DNA of 64,000 bases from Euryodendron excelsum (GCA_033060915.1 CM065382.1:3830001-3894000); one strand, 5' to 3'; positions 35,501-48,928 are shown, counted from the first letter of the stretch. Translations and numbers: made by a program. The notes: a model not told the origin generated them from the letters alone.

Positions 35501-36819
35501 TATATTTGGAAAAAAATAGTCACAATTTAGAGGTAGCTAATCAATGCCAAATATTTTTTAAAAAATGTACAAGTATCCAAATATTTATGTGCAATACAAA
35601 TCTTGAAACAAAATGTAGACATCAGAATACATAACAAAACTCTTCATTGATGCCCAAATCCCTCTGCGTGAGTCCATCTTTTATCTGTAACCAAAAAAAA
35701 ATTATTAACATCTTAACAAACAAATTTTAATTTTGTTAAAATTATTAATATATCTTTTAGTTTTTTTCCAATAAAGTGACTCATCATACGATGAACTAGA
35801 AAAAATTCACTTGCATAGAATTAAAAGAATGCAGGTGATTGATTCAGTTCACAATAAAAGATGCTTCACTTCCCAATTAAAGATGCTTCACTTCTTGTGC
35901 TAACACTATCTCCAAGTTCCTATCAGTGACACTTCACAAGCTGAGGCATGTCATGTATTTGCTGCATCAGTTCACTAACTAAACATGCTTGGTGATCATT
36001 GTACTATACTTTCCCCTGTTTTCTTTTGTCCTTTTGTTATAATCTTCATATTGTGGCAAGACTCATAAATTGTGTTATTATTAAAAGCACATTAATCTTA
36101 GAGCTAAACATTTAACATATGTAAAATGAAGCAGGATATCTTCTGAACCCCACAAAATTTTCAAAAATTAGAAGAAACCAAAAACCAATCCTACATATCA
36201 AAACATTAAATACGCATCACTACAACAATTTTTTCATTTACTGACGAGATTTTTTATGATGATCTTATTATCGTCTCAAAAGGTATTTTTCAAAGAGGAG
36301 TATTAAGTTTGTCGTAAATAAAATTACCTCTTATGATGAAACTAAACTCCTCGTTGAAAGTTGTCATTAAAAGTTCCCCCAATTTTTCACACAATGGGAT
36401 TTCGGAGGGAAATTTTTGTTAGGCCAAATGTATCTTGTTAGGATGAGTCCGAAATTGTCATAAAAAGGTCTCTATTCATTGGAAAAAAGTCTAGTAGTTT
36501 GGTTATACTAAGTACTCAATAGTAATTTATATTAAATAGCAACACATAATGGGTGAATTAATACATCAGAAATCTAATTTTTTGGTGCCGTGGAGAAACT
36601 TTTAAGAGAAAATATCACATTGCAAAATTTGATAGGATGTTTTCTTAAAAATCTCTCCACTACACTACAAATTCAGATTGTCGATATATTCATACACCAC
36701 GTATTTCCATATAATGGGGATTACTACTGAACACTCAGTACTACCTAACTACTAGATTATTTTTCCTATCCATGGCCCACTTTCAATACACATACTTTAC
36801 TCGATTATTCTTACACTGC

Positions 36820-38372
36820 TGACTCATCCTTTCCACGCTCACCGCGATGGAGGTGCTTGTAGTTTAAGTAGGGGTACTCCCACTATCGTGTTCTCCCATG
36901 AGACCTGTGCCAATCTAGCAATAGAAACGAGTAGAGTTTAGAAACGTATTCAAATTGCAACCGCAAACCAAGAGTGAAATCGATGGCTATGTTAACTAAA
37001 ATTGACCGAAAATCTTTTGGTGTTTGAGGGTTTGATTTACTAGCAACTAGGCAAACAATTAAAATGAAATTGAAACCTACAACTTGATTTTAGTTAAAGC
37101 AATTTGACAATTATGAAAATTCTACTACAACAACCACAATTATGACTAAATTAACTCTTAATTTAACCGAAATTTCAAATGAGCACAAGTAGGGATTTAA
37201 CTTGATTAAAAAAGGGATTTGGGTTCAAATGTTCCAATCTACCAATTCTAACATGAAATTTGAAAGGGAGAGTTTGGGTTAACTCAAATCAAGAACCGTC
37301 CAAAGGCCCTTGATTCGGAAAGTTTAGCTTTGAAATTTTATGAATCTCTAATTATTTTGGAATTAAGTTTTATCACAATTTATGGGTTCTTTAGAAATAA
37401 ATCACATGTTATTAACTATGATTATAGATCTAAGATTTCTACAACAATTAATTCTAATATAATAAGAGAAAAATATGCAAAATAGATATTCAACAAGATT
37501 CAAGGACTCCCCTTTCATTTTCCATGCATTCCTTGGTAGATCTTCACATTTGCTCCCAAACAATAAGTTTAGCTTGAAGATTCCATGGTTGAGAGCTTCC
37601 CAAAGTGTAGAGACAACATCTTGAGTTTAAATCAAAAGTGAATATATATTGAAATATAGGAAATGTGAAAGATTACACTAAATCAACACTAGAAATCTAT
37701 CTAAACACTTTCCAAAGTCCTAAATACAACAAAGTAAAGTAAATCTAAGCAAAATACATGATTTTCCCCTATTCTCCCTCTCTACCCGCAGCTCAAACCC
37801 TAAAATCTAACTTATTTCTGTTTTTTTTTTCGACTGCTGGGTTGTAGGGCAAATCTGCACTCACCGTCCAAAGTGCGTCCTAAGTACATCCGATATGCGT
37901 CCGGACGCACCGTCCAGACAGTGCCATAACCGTTCGGACGGTCTTCGGACGAGAAATCTCGGCTCTGTGTTTCGTCGAACGGAAAAAGACGACTTTGTGA
38001 TAGCTTAGAACGGGAAATATCAACTCTGAAACGGCTTTGGACGAGAAATATCGACTCTGGAACTCCAATCTCCATCGTAGCGTCCGAACGGTAATTCGCC
38101 CATCTGAACGGGGCGTCCGAACGGTTTAGGCATCCGAACGGTCATTTGTCCGTCTGAACGCACCGTCCAAACGGTTTAATCGTCCGAACGGTCCATCCGG
38201 ACGAACTTCTCCTCTTTAAGTCCTTTTTTCACCATTTTATCACCAAAAACCTACAATACACATAAAAAACCACTTTAAATCAATTTATGGCTAATAATCT
38301 ATTCTAATACCTATATAGAGGCTAACAAACACTTAATTAGGGGACAAAGATTACACTTTTAGAGTGGAATCA
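36820..38372 (-). repeat. 3' LTR of the Athila element
   Basis: 1,553 bp, TG to CA, the same length as the intact 5' LTR at 49836-51388. It differs from it by scattered substitutions and small indels, roughly a few per cent by eye. The palindrome array (CCGTTCGGACGG-type) is at about 37860-38210. On the minus strand a TATA-rich motif lies at about 37640-37665, around 720 nt into the LTR. Confidence 0.93.
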
Positions 38373-38388
38373 ACACCCCCCAACTTAG
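38373..38388 (-). other. Polypurine tract
   Basis: In the sense direction the sequence AAGTTGGGGGGTGT directly precedes the 3' LTR start TGATTCC. It is the expected primer for plus-strand synthesis. Confidence 0.75.
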
Positions 38389-40087
38389 CTTTTGCTAGTC
38401 CTTAGCAAAAAATGTATTATAGAAAGGAGATAATTAAAGACAATAAAATAAACAAAATATGCACAACCCACTCAAGATATCGATGGACACATCTCAAACC
38501 TCAAACACATGTAGGAGTTTATGCAAAAATTCATACACTAGAGAAGTTTGTGCTCGTGTGTTTGATAAGCCAATGCTAAGCAACATATAAGGAACTCAAT
38601 TGTGCACTTCCGAACCGTAAAGTTTTGATTCAATCCTCACCGGGCAGACACTCAAAATGAAAGACCCACATGGTTCACACAATGATATATTCAACAATGG
38701 AGTAAATATACATGGCAAAACAAGTGAACATATCCAAGATAAAGAACCGGACAATATGTATGTGTATCGCCTTTGGCATAACTTCCTGAAAGAATGTTCA
38801 TAGATGCACAATGATTCAAAGAATTAACAAGATAAAACTTTTACTCTAATGAAAATTATAATAAAGCATCTTTGGATCGATTAAGTGATTTGGAAGGCGA
38901 AGAGGTAAAGTAGGAATGATGCGAGGTAAATACAAAACACATCACATGTCAATGAGGTGATGAAAAGATATCATATCCAACTCCTCCCTTGTTATGTACC
39001 CAAAAATCCGAACAATAAACATTTTCAATTTTTTTACAACTCCTTCTCTACAACTTCGATGCCATTTTGCATTATGCTCATAACTTCTTCTTCTTCTATT
39101 TTTTTTTATTTTTTTTATATCATATACCTACTTCTTTTTCTTTTCTCTTACTCTTCTTCTTCTTCTTCTTCTTCTTCTTTTTTTTTTTAAATATATCTTC
39201 GTTTCCCAACATAGTATAGAATAAGGATATGAAATACAAAAATTTCAATGATATCTTTCGAGGAAGAAGTTGGTAATAAATGAAATGATAAATGGGTTAT
39301 ATGGTGAAAGAAAAAAAAAGGGGATAATGGCTATCAAGAAGGAAATGGGCTTAGAATTACATAAACATGCCAAATTATAATATTCCACGTAGTAAAAGTG
39401 TCAATGCCAAGATCAGAACTCATCTTATGAACCAAAAGCAAGCATAAAGAAGTTATTCAAGAGAAATGAGGATGAAAGATCAATCCTTGAGTAAATGTAG
39501 ACTCTCAAAAAGACGGTAAACGCTCTAAAGTGCACAAGGTGATAATCTCCACTAAGTATGGACGAAAATGCAATGTAGAGTAGCAAAAATATGTTGCAAA
39601 GCATAACTCATTTGAAAAGTGTATAACTTTCTACCAATGCATGAATCAAGCACTCTCCATGGAGTTAAAAGTAAGACAACGAGTCCATCTCAATCTAAGT
39701 TAGGTCTTAATATCAAAAATGGTGCTATAGTGCATCAAAAATGAGTCAACACATCAATCGCAAAAGCTAGCTAAGCATGCATAATAAGAGATGTAATTAG
39801 ATGCGTGAGAGAAATGAAGACTGATACTGATACCATACACTACCAAAATCCCCAACAAAATGGTACAGGCGAGTAACATAAACCAAAATTTGAGAACACA
39901 TGTAGCTAAACCATCCAACAATATAAGATAAAGAGCAAGGGAATACAAAAGTAAATGATGTACAGTAAAGAAAGCTCAAAATATAATCCACTATATCAAA
40001 ACAATATACACTATGTCAAAACAATATACAAAATCTGATGCAATGATATGCTATGTGTGTACAAAAATGCATCACAATCCTAAACTA
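38389..40087. other. Athila non-coding zone between ORF2 and 3' LTR
   Basis: 1.7 kb with no recognisable protein. It includes a CTT/TTC-rich simple tract at about 39080-39190. Parts are shared with the non-autonomous element's interior near 22540-22620. Confidence 0.75.
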
Positions 40088-41398
40088 TCAATCATCTCCA
40101 TCGTCATCTGGAGGCGGTGCAACAGCAAACCTAAGGGCCCGGACCTTAACAAAAAGCTCCTCTATGATCCTGGTCTGGCCTCGGGTCTGACCCTGAAGTG
40201 TGGTAATCTGCTCAGACTGGGCTCGGATCAGGCCCTGGAATGCAGTACTTTGCTTAGACTGGGCTCGAATCTGGCCCTCAAGTGCAGCAAAATGAGCTGC
40301 GTGGGCAGCCTCTAGCCTAGCAATGTCGGCAGACTGCTGTGCTGATCCTGCAGCTAACATATCTAAGGTCTGCCACATCTGCTCAAGCATCTACAATGTC
40401 GGATCGGGTATCGGTGGTGGTTGAAAGTGTTGTTGCTGCTGCTGATGCTGATGAATATCGAGGTCGTACTGGTCCGGGTCAACAAGATCCGACTCAGCAA
40501 GTCTCGGCTGCTGCTGCTGCTGCTGTGGCTGGAACTGCTCTTGCTGCTGCTGCAGTTTGCGAGATCTCAATCCCCGCTGGATGGTGGATCTACCAATGGG
40601 CTCCCTCGACTGCAGGAGACGAGGAAGTCCAACAGCAGGGGTCTCGAAAATAGCCTTGATCACCCGTGTCAAAAGAACCGCGAAAGGGATGGATCCCTGA
40701 GCACGCGAGTGCAAGCACTCCTCCGCTAGGGCTCTAAACTGAAATCACGGGAGATCTATGGACCTACCCGCCCCAATAGCCCACAAAAGACTAGCCCTAC
40801 CCCTCTTAACCTCAGAATGCCTAGCAATGGGGTAAACGGACTGACAACAAAAAATATACAAAGGGGCGTAAATCGGAAGCAATGAGCTGACCGCCACCTG
40901 CCGACGCAAACCCCAATCAGTGCCTGGGAGGCAAACCTCGTCGAAAATGACACTGAAGTCATCCGGGGCCCCCCTAGATGGGAAACTATACTGAGGGTCT
41001 ATCACTCTAGGCAGCCCATACAACTCTGCAAAAGTGGCGAGGGTGATCCCAATGTCAAACCCTCTAACCCAGGACGTAATCTGCTCGTGTCCTGGGGTAA
41101 TACAACAGGCTATCACATTCACCATAAACTCGGCAAGTAAGACAAAAATGGCCTCTCCCTCGAAGGTAATGAGAGGGACACAACCCCAGGCCTCAAACGC
41201 CTCGGCCCATAAAAAACCAGGACCCCTAAACTGCTCTAGGTCCATCTGGCGCTCAAACACTATACCCCTCTTAATCCAAGTCTAGGAGAATGCCTCGAAG
41301 GCATCCTCTGAGACAAAACGAGTGACATCATAGGCTGGGGCTGGCTCAGCCTCAGCTGCGCTAGCTGGAAGGGCACCTGGGGCCCCTCTGCCTACCAT
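40088..41398 (-). pseudogene. Athila ORF2 in the env-like position (plant transposon protein domain)
   Basis: One 436-codon frame begins with MVGRGAPGALPA at 41398. The first half (about residues 45-215) matches the domain usually labelled 'putative plant transposon protein' (WVRGFDIGITLATFAELYGLPRV is a typical core). A Gln-rich linker follows, then an acidic-ended coiled-coil-like tail with repeats of the form ALEGQIRAQSKQ. In-frame stops at 41282-41284 (TAG), 40745-40747 (TGA) and 40391-40393 (TAG) break it. Athila elements carry an extra ORF after pol whose role is unknown; the env-like label describes position only. I see no convincing membrane anchor. Confidence 0.8.
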
Positions 41399-41617
41399 AA
41401 CTATCTAAATACCCTATAAAGTCTCCTAGGTAAAGAATAAAAAAAATGCGAGGAAAGATACAGGAATACCTAGGGAAGTGTGAAACAAAGGGTGGAGGAG
41501 TCAAGGGTGCGTGCTCGGGCTCTGGCAGGGCTCCGCTGTCGTCCAGAAGCTCTCAAAGCTCTCAAAAACTCCCCATATAGCATCTGTAGCGAGTCTGAAC
41601 TCAATACGGACAATGCC

Positions 41618-41870
41618 TATTTATAGGGGACGCTAAACGTTCGACGCGCGTCTAGATACCGTCCGGACGCACCGTCCAAACGGAGAATAACCGTTCGAAC
41701 GGTCAAAAATCTGTCCGAACGGTCCAATTAACGCGCGTCTGGATACCGCCCAAACGAGAAATGATTACAAGACGGGCCGTTCGAATTCACCGTCTGAACA
41801 GTAAAGGTAAGCGTTCAGACGCACCGTCCGAACGGACAACGCGTTTGGGAGCACCATCTGAACAGTAAAT
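41618..41870 (-). promoter_or_regulatory. Candidate internal promoter upstream of ORF2
   Basis: On the minus strand CTATAAATAG lies at 41627-41618, 220 bp before the ORF2 start. Directly upstream of it (41640-41870) is an array of CCGTTCGAACGG-like palindromes of the same type as in the LTR U3 regions. The order array, TATA box, transcript copies that of the LTR. Confidence 0.55.
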
Positions 41871-43026
41871 CCCAAAAAAATTTGATTATGATGCAGCGGG
41901 TATTAAGAGAACAAGAAAATAAACTCTAATCCGTTAATTCACCACGAATACCGGATTCAGAGCCGTCCTGCAACCTATTGGTTCACCACGAATGATAGGT
42001 TCTAGGGCATCAAACACTCGTTGATTTTCGAAAAAAATACCGAATGGTTGGAAAAGTGCAAAAATCGCACACAAGTGTTTTATTCATCAAAAGTTGCTGA
42101 AAATGTCTTAAACAAGAACATAAATAGGCGGCACAAAACCCTAGGCTCGGGACAAAACCGGGTTAAAAGGAAAACTGACAAAAAGCCCAAAAAAATAAGC
42201 CCAAAACACAAAATAGGCTCAAAGCCATATTTAGAAGCGTTTTTTCACGATTTCCTAGGCTACAAAATCATTTTATTACTTTTCCCTTTCTCCGGCTCGT
42301 CAATACCTTTTCAACAACATATTATAATGGCGAAACGGAGTTACGAGTCAAAAGTTATGGTCGATTGAAGTTTACCGACCATTGGCCCTGGTATATCGCC
42401 GTCGCCGCGTCTCCAAATAATCTTCGGCTATGCGATCCGCACCAGATTATACACAGAAAAACCTAGAAAACTCAAGAGACTAAACAAAAACTAACTTTAA
42501 CAACAAAAACTACAAAAGAATAAAAAAAAAAAAAAAACAAACTATACAACTTTACACAAAAACCGAGCACGAAACAAGCTCGCCCCACCCCCCACTTAAA
42601 AGGTTGCATTGTCCTCAAAGCAACAATAACACAAAAGAGGCCGGGACATCAACCACCGGAGGGCGGGAGCACATAGGGGACAATCATCAAGTCAAGATTG
42701 GTAGATCAATGAGATCCACACAATCTACCTCGCCTCGGAAAGGCTCGAAGTAAGGCTTTAACCTTTGCCCATTGACCTTGAAAGGTGTGTCATTCTTAAG
42801 ATTTTGCACCTCAACAGCACCATAGGGAAAGATTTCCCTAATTTGGTAGGAGCTGGACCATTTACTCCTTTACTTTCCCGGAAAGAGATGCAACTGGGAA
42901 TTGTAGAGAAGAACTTTTTGACTAACATGAAAAGATTTGCGATGAATGTGTTGGTCATGACGGACTTTCATTTTAGCCTTTGAAATTTTTGCATTTTCGT
43001 ACGCATCATTTCTTATTTCATCTAGC
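41871..43026. other. Athila spacer between pol and ORF2
   Basis: No domain is visible. There is an A-run with short purine tracts around 42520-42540. The minus-strand frame at 42758-42958 gives LRCKILRMTHLSRSMGKG near its end and may be the decayed C-terminus of pol after integrase, but it is too short to be sure. Confidence 0.6.
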
Positions 43027-46000
43027 TCATTCAATTAGAGCTTCCAGGTGGTCGCCGATTTCACCCAACCCCTCATTATACTGCCAAATAGCCCAATATG
43101 CCTTATGTTCAACCTCAACCGGGAGGTGACATGCTTTTCCATACACAAGACGGTACGAGGAGGCACCTATAATGGTTTTGTAAGCCATTCGATAGGCCCA
43201 CAATGCATCAATTAAGCGCAAAGACCAATCCTTTCGAGACGGATTAACCGTCTTGTCCAAGATTGTCTTGATTTCACGGTTGGCTAATTTGACTTGACCT
43301 TGTGTTTGGGGATGGTATGGCAAACCGACTGTGTGAATAATGCCGTACTTTCTCATGAGTAACCCTAATGGCTTATTACAAAAATGGGAGCCACCATCAC
43401 TGATGATGGCCCGAGGCATACCGAACCGGGAAAAAATGTATTCTTTGAAAAATTTGACCACAACTTGGTGGTCATTGGTTCGTGCCGGCATTGCCTCTAC
43501 CCATTTGGAAACATAATCTATAGCCACTAAGATATAAAGATACCCAAAAGAACTAGGAAATGGACCCATGAAGTCTATACCCCAACAATCAAAAACCTCC
43601 AAAACAAGGATAAGGTTAAGGGGCATCATGTGTTTCCTAGAAAGGCTCCCGAGCCTTCGACATCTATCACACGCTACACAAAATGAATGCACATCTTTAA
43701 ACATAGTCGGCCAATAGAATCCACTTTGCAAAATTTTTGCCACGGTTTTCTTCGAAGAGAAATGGCCCCCACATGCATGAGAATGACAAAATTTTATTAC
43801 ACTTTCAAATTCCTCATTCGGCACACATCGTCGTACAACTTGATTCGAGCAATATTTGAACAAATACGGCTCGTCCCAAAAAAATTGTCTTACTAGCCTA
43901 AAGAATAGCCTCTTATCCAATGCGGACCAATAAGAAGGAATGGCTTTTGTGGCCAAATAGTTGGCCACATCGGCGTACCAAGGAGTTAAGGCTTGATTCA
44001 AGGCGTTGCAAGACATGAGTTGCTCGTCGGGGAAGTTCTCACAAATAGGAGAGTCGTCTTTGGTAAGGTGCTCAAAAGGGAGGCGGGACAAATGATCAGC
44101 GACAATGTTTTCCACCCCCTTTTTATCCCTAATTTCAAGATCAAACTCTTGAAGAAGGAGAGTCCACCTAATTAATCGAGGCTTTGCGTCTTGTTTGGAC
44201 AAGAGGTATTTAAGTGTAGCGTGGTCAGTGAAAACAATCACATGAGACCCTACTAAATAAGAGCGAAACTTGTCCAAAGCAAACACAATAGCCAAAAGTT
44301 CTTTCTCGGTGGTGGTATAATTTATTTGGGCCTCATTCAAAGTTTTGTTCGCATAATGGAGCATATGAGGTTTTCTCTCATTTCGTTGGCCCAACACGGC
44401 CCCCACAACCAAGTCGCTAGCATTACACATTAATTCAAAGGGTAGGCTCCATTCCGGAGGCTGGATTATGGGAGCCGTAATGAAATGATTTTTCAACTTA
44501 TCAAAAGCTAGCTGACAAGACGGAGTCCACTCAAATGGAACGTCTTTTGCCAAGAGGGCACATAAGGGCCTAGAAATGGAACTAAATGATTGAATGAAGC
44601 GCCGGTAAAAACCGGCATGCCCAAGAAAGATCTCACATCTCTCACGTTCCTAGGGGAGGGTAGCTTTTGAATAAGTTCGACCTTGGCGGGATCTACCTCA
44701 ATGCCCCTCCCGAAGATGATGTAGCCTAAGACTATACCATGTGTCACCATAAAGTGACACTTCTCCCAATTCAACATAAGATTGCTCTCCTCACAACAGT
44801 TTAGTACCGACTCTAAGTTTTGAAGACATTAAGCAAAGTTGTCCCCATATACGGAAAAATCATCCATAAAGACCTCTAAAATTCGTTCCACCATATCACT
44901 AAAAATACTTATCATGCATCTCTGAAAAGTGGCGGGAGCATTGCATAACCTAAAGGGCATTCGCTTGTAAGCAAATGTGCCAAAGGGGCATGTAAAAGTG
45001 GTTTTAGCTTGGTCTTCCATGTCAATAGCCAATTGATTATATCCGGAGTAACCATCAAGGAAACAATAGTAGGCGCGGCCCGCTACCCACTCCAAGACTT
45101 GGTCAAGGAAGGGAAGGGAAAAATGATCCTTGGTAATTACGGCATTCAAGCGACGGTAGTCTATACACATACGCCATCCGGTTTGGATGCAGGTATGTAT
45201 CAATTCATTATTCTCATTTTCAACTACCGTCACTCCGAACTTTTTGGGGACAACTTGCGTGGGACTCACCCATTTAGAATTGGCAATTGGGTATATAATT
45301 CTCGCATCAAGAAGTTTTTGCACCTCACCCCTTACAACTTCCTTCATAGTTGGGTTCAGTCTGTGTTGTATTTGGCGCACCGGCTTAGGCCCTTCCTCAA
45401 AATATATGTGATGAGTGCATACAAGAGGGCTAATGCCGTGCAAATCGGCAATTGTCCAACCTATGGCTTTCCGGTGCCTTTTGAACACCTCCAACAAGCT
45501 CGTTTCTTGAGCCTTCGTAAGTGATGAAGATATCACTACGGGATAAGATTCACCTATACCCAAAAAGAAATATTTAAGGGTAGAAGGCAAAGGCTTCCTA
45601 TCAGGCGTAGGAGCCTCTAGTTCGGATGGTTGAGGCTTGGTAGGGTTAGGGGTCAAAGGTTCAAAAGTGAGGGTCCATTGACCCACCGCCATGATAGGAC
45701 ACACCTCTAGACCACTACCCTCATTAAAAACATCCCCATCTTCCTCATCTCCCAAGCAATCTAGAGCCTCACTAAATGTCAACATTCTCTCCAAAGGGTC
45801 TTCTACCATTCGCCTCTCGAAGTGCTTTTGCACTATTGAATCAATAAGATTCACCTCCCGGACGTCCTCTAAATCCCCCGGTTGTTTTCTCGCGTTAAAT
45901 ATGTTAAGTTCAACGAACATGTTCCCAAAGGACAATTTTAAAAGACCCCCCCGCACATGGATGATGGCATCACATGTGGCTAAGAAGGGTTGCCCCAAAT

Positions 46001-48503
46001 TGATAGGAATGTGGTTCTGGGCATGGGGATCTACAACCGGGTGAGTGTCTAAGACCACAAAATTGGCTGGGTAATAAAACTTATCAACTTTTACTAAAAC
46101 ATCCTCAACTATTCCCCTAGGGGCTTTGATCGATCGGTTCGCCAACTGAAGTGTAATCCTCATAGGTTTCAATTCACCTAGCCCCAATTGCTCGTACACC
46201 GAGTACGGCAATAGATTCACACTCGACCCCAAGTCTAGAAGGCACCCCTCTATCCTATGGTCTCCTATGACACAAGTCACGGTAGGACAACCGGGATCTT
46301 TGTACTTTGGTGGGGTTTTGACTTGGACAACGGAATGGACATCCTTAGTAAGAAAAGCGTTCTCCCTCACATTTAATCTCCTCTTAACAGTACATAAATC
46401 CTTAAGGAATTTAGCATAAGAGGGAACTTGTTTAATGGCTTCAAGGAGTGGTAGATTTATTTTGACTTGCTTGAAAGTCTCATAAATCTCCGAACTTAAT
46501 TGATTCTTAGGTTTAACTAACCAGTGAGGAAATGGAGCATGAGCCAAGATCTCACGTTCCTCTTTAAAACTTTCCTCACCATTGGGCATGGACCCACTCG
46601 GCTGTTTCTTCTCACAATTCCCTTCTTCCTTCTTTTCTCTCTCATTTTTTTCTTTCTCACTCCCCTCCTCATTCTCACTTGGTACTCTCTCAACCCCTTT
46701 TCCTTTTCTAGACTCTTCCTCATTAACGCCCGACCCCTCATCTACCTTAGACACTTTTACCCCACCCTTAAGGTCCCTAGGAAGGATGGTCTTGTCAATG
46801 GCTTTACCACTCCTCAAAGTGGTAATGGCCAAAACATTCTCATGGCAAGCTGATGGTTGGGCCAAGGTTTCGGTGGAATGGACTTGCCTAGAACGATTGG
46901 GTTGAGGTTGGGCAGGCAACTTACCCTTCTCAGTGAGGGTCAACGCTTGAGTAAGAAGAGTCAATTGACTCTTGATGTCATCTAAAGTTTTGTCAACCCG
47001 TGAGTTTACCCCCCTTTGGGTTTGGATGAATTGTTGGAGAGTATCCTCCAACGACTTTCGATGTAGGGGGTGGTATGTGTTGGGTTGAGCTTGAGGTGGA
47101 GGTTGGAATGGTTTAGGTTGGGTAGGAAATGATGTGACTGGTGGAGGTTGGTAATGTTGTGAGTGTGATTGTGAAGGAGGCGCTTGATAAGATTGAGGGT
47201 TGTTATACCCTCCCTGATAAGCTTGGGGATTTGAAGTCCCCTCATTGCGCCATCCAAAGTTAGGATGATCCCCCCATCCCAAGTTGTAAGTATTGGAGTA
47301 GGGGTTTCCCCCACCTCAATTGTATTGCCCAATAGCATTGGCTTGGCCATGCAAGGCTTCTTTAATCCCCGGCATAACTGGGCATGACGTGGTGTCATGC
47401 TCTTTGGTCTCACAAACCGCATAACACATTCCCTTCGGCTCTTCACTCCCCACCAAACTTACATTCTTAAACTCTAAAGCCTCTAATTTTCTCGCCATTG
47501 TGGCAAGCCTAGCATTCATATCATCAACTTCTTTCAATTGATATTTCGCCCCTTGCGTGTTTGGTCTACCTTCGGGATTTTGGGTCCTGGTAGTTGCCCA
47601 ATCGCGAGCCTAATTAGCTAGGTAATCAAAGTATGAATAAGCTTCATGAGGGTGCTTATCCATAAATGTTCCCGCACACATAGTCTCAACGAATTGCTTG
47701 AGTTGGGGCGTTGACGAAGAGTAAAAGATGTTGATAATGTGTCATTCGGAAAAACCATGGTGTGGACAAGAAACTAAAAGCCCTTTAAACCGCTCCCAAC
47801 ACTGAAAAAATGATTCTCCCAACATTGGAGAAAATTGTGAGATTTGGCATCTAAGCGCCTCCGTTCCATTTTTCGGGAAAATTTTTTTCAAAAACTTTCC
47901 TTGAAGAGTTTGCCAAGAATGGATGGAAAGTGGTCTCAAAGAATTGAACCACGTCTTAGCAATGTCCTTTAAACAAAATGGAAAGATTTTAAGGAAAAAG
48001 ATTTCTCGTGGACACGAGTTGTCCATCACTAAGGAGCATACATCCTCAAATTCCTTGATGAAGGCATAAGGCCTTTCCGAATCAACTCTGTGGAATTGAG
48101 GAAGCAATTGCATCATGCCCGGCCTTATGTTCAAAGCGGCATAGTGGGGCGGAATAACAAGGCAAGAACTCGATGTTTGCCGCGGTGGGTTTGAAAAATC
48201 CCTCATTCGGAATTGGGGAGCCCCCATGTTCCCATGGTTGCTCGCATTTTCCATGTTCTCACCCCCTAAACCATGGGCCGGATGTAAAGGAGGGTGTTGT
48301 GGCAATCCACCCATCGGTGGGTTTGGCAAGATATTTGGATTAGGTGGAGCATCATTAGGTAGCCTAATTTCGGGATTTTGGTCATCCATAGGTGGTGCAC
48401 CTAGGTTGACTACTAATGAAATTACGGGAGAAGGTGTGTTAGCCGGTGATGGTGGGTCAACTCGTAAAAGGCGTCTATTGTCAATTCGTGCCCAATGGGA
48501 CAT
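43027..48503 (-). pseudogene. Athila gag-pol polyprotein, multiply broken
   Basis: Gag (48503 to about 47300): DIAKTWFNSL, FLKKIFP and ERFKGLLVSCPHHG are typical of the plant retrotransposon gag core. Protease: LLDLGSSVNLLP, near 46240. Reverse transcriptase: MCIDYRRLN, YSGYNQ and FMDDFSVYG (near 44860). RNase H about 44460-44050 and integrase with HHCC zinc motif and DDE core to 43027. In-frame stops stand at 47742-47744 (TGA), 47610-47612 (TAG), 47316-47318 (TGA) and 44829-44831 (TAA). A frameshift falls around 44510-44600. Key residues are also altered: CNASD instead of CDASD in RNase H (44422-44424), FRLCNAP instead of FGLCNAP in RT (44949-44951) and Lys for the third catalytic residue of integrase (43288-43290). 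These changes fit G-to-A or C-to-T decay of methylated DNA. Confidence 0.93.
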
Positions 48504-48905
48504 GCAAATGTAATGCGTAAATAGTATGCCTCAATCCTAGTCAACACATCATACACAAACAATATATATATGCCGGATAACGGCTTTTTCTCTTTACCGG
48601 ACAACGGCTTTTTAACTCCAATCTCCCACTCCACGTGCTAAAATACCACCGATTAGCAAATAAAGCGCACACTAACCTAACTCCTCTAATGCTCCTAACA
48701 ATATGCAACGCTACTAGTTAATCAAACAAAAGAAACTATTGAAAAAAAAGAAATAAAAATCCTAACATGGTATCCACATTGAGTTTGAAGAAATTACCTA
48801 GGCCCGAAGCCATAGATGCTTCCCTCGTAGGTGGGTGATCAATTCCCACCTTGTTTTTATGATTCGCAATTTTTTTCATTTTCGCACTTTGCTCGTTCCT
48901 TCAAG

Positions 48906-48923
48906 TCCCTGGCAACGGCGCCA
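48906..48923 (-). other. Athila primer-binding site for tRNA-Asp
   Basis: It matches the 3' end of tRNA-Asp plus CCA at 17 of 18 positions (T for C at 48910). It is followed by the 5-nt spacer 'aaact' and the truncated LTR at 48929. Confidence 0.9.
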
Positions 48924-48928
48924 AAACT

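Noticed and set aside
38957..39190. 77-aa frame ending in a poly-Ser run
   Set aside because: It is encoded by a TTC/CTT microsatellite. There is no conservation beyond simple sequence.
40421..40729. Leu-rich plus-strand frame of 102 aa
   Set aside because: It is the antisense of the Gln-rich (CAG/CTG repeat) part of Athila ORF2.
46524..46905. Phe/Ser-rich plus-strand frames
   Set aside because: They are the antisense of the Lys/Glu-rich gag region of the Athila element.
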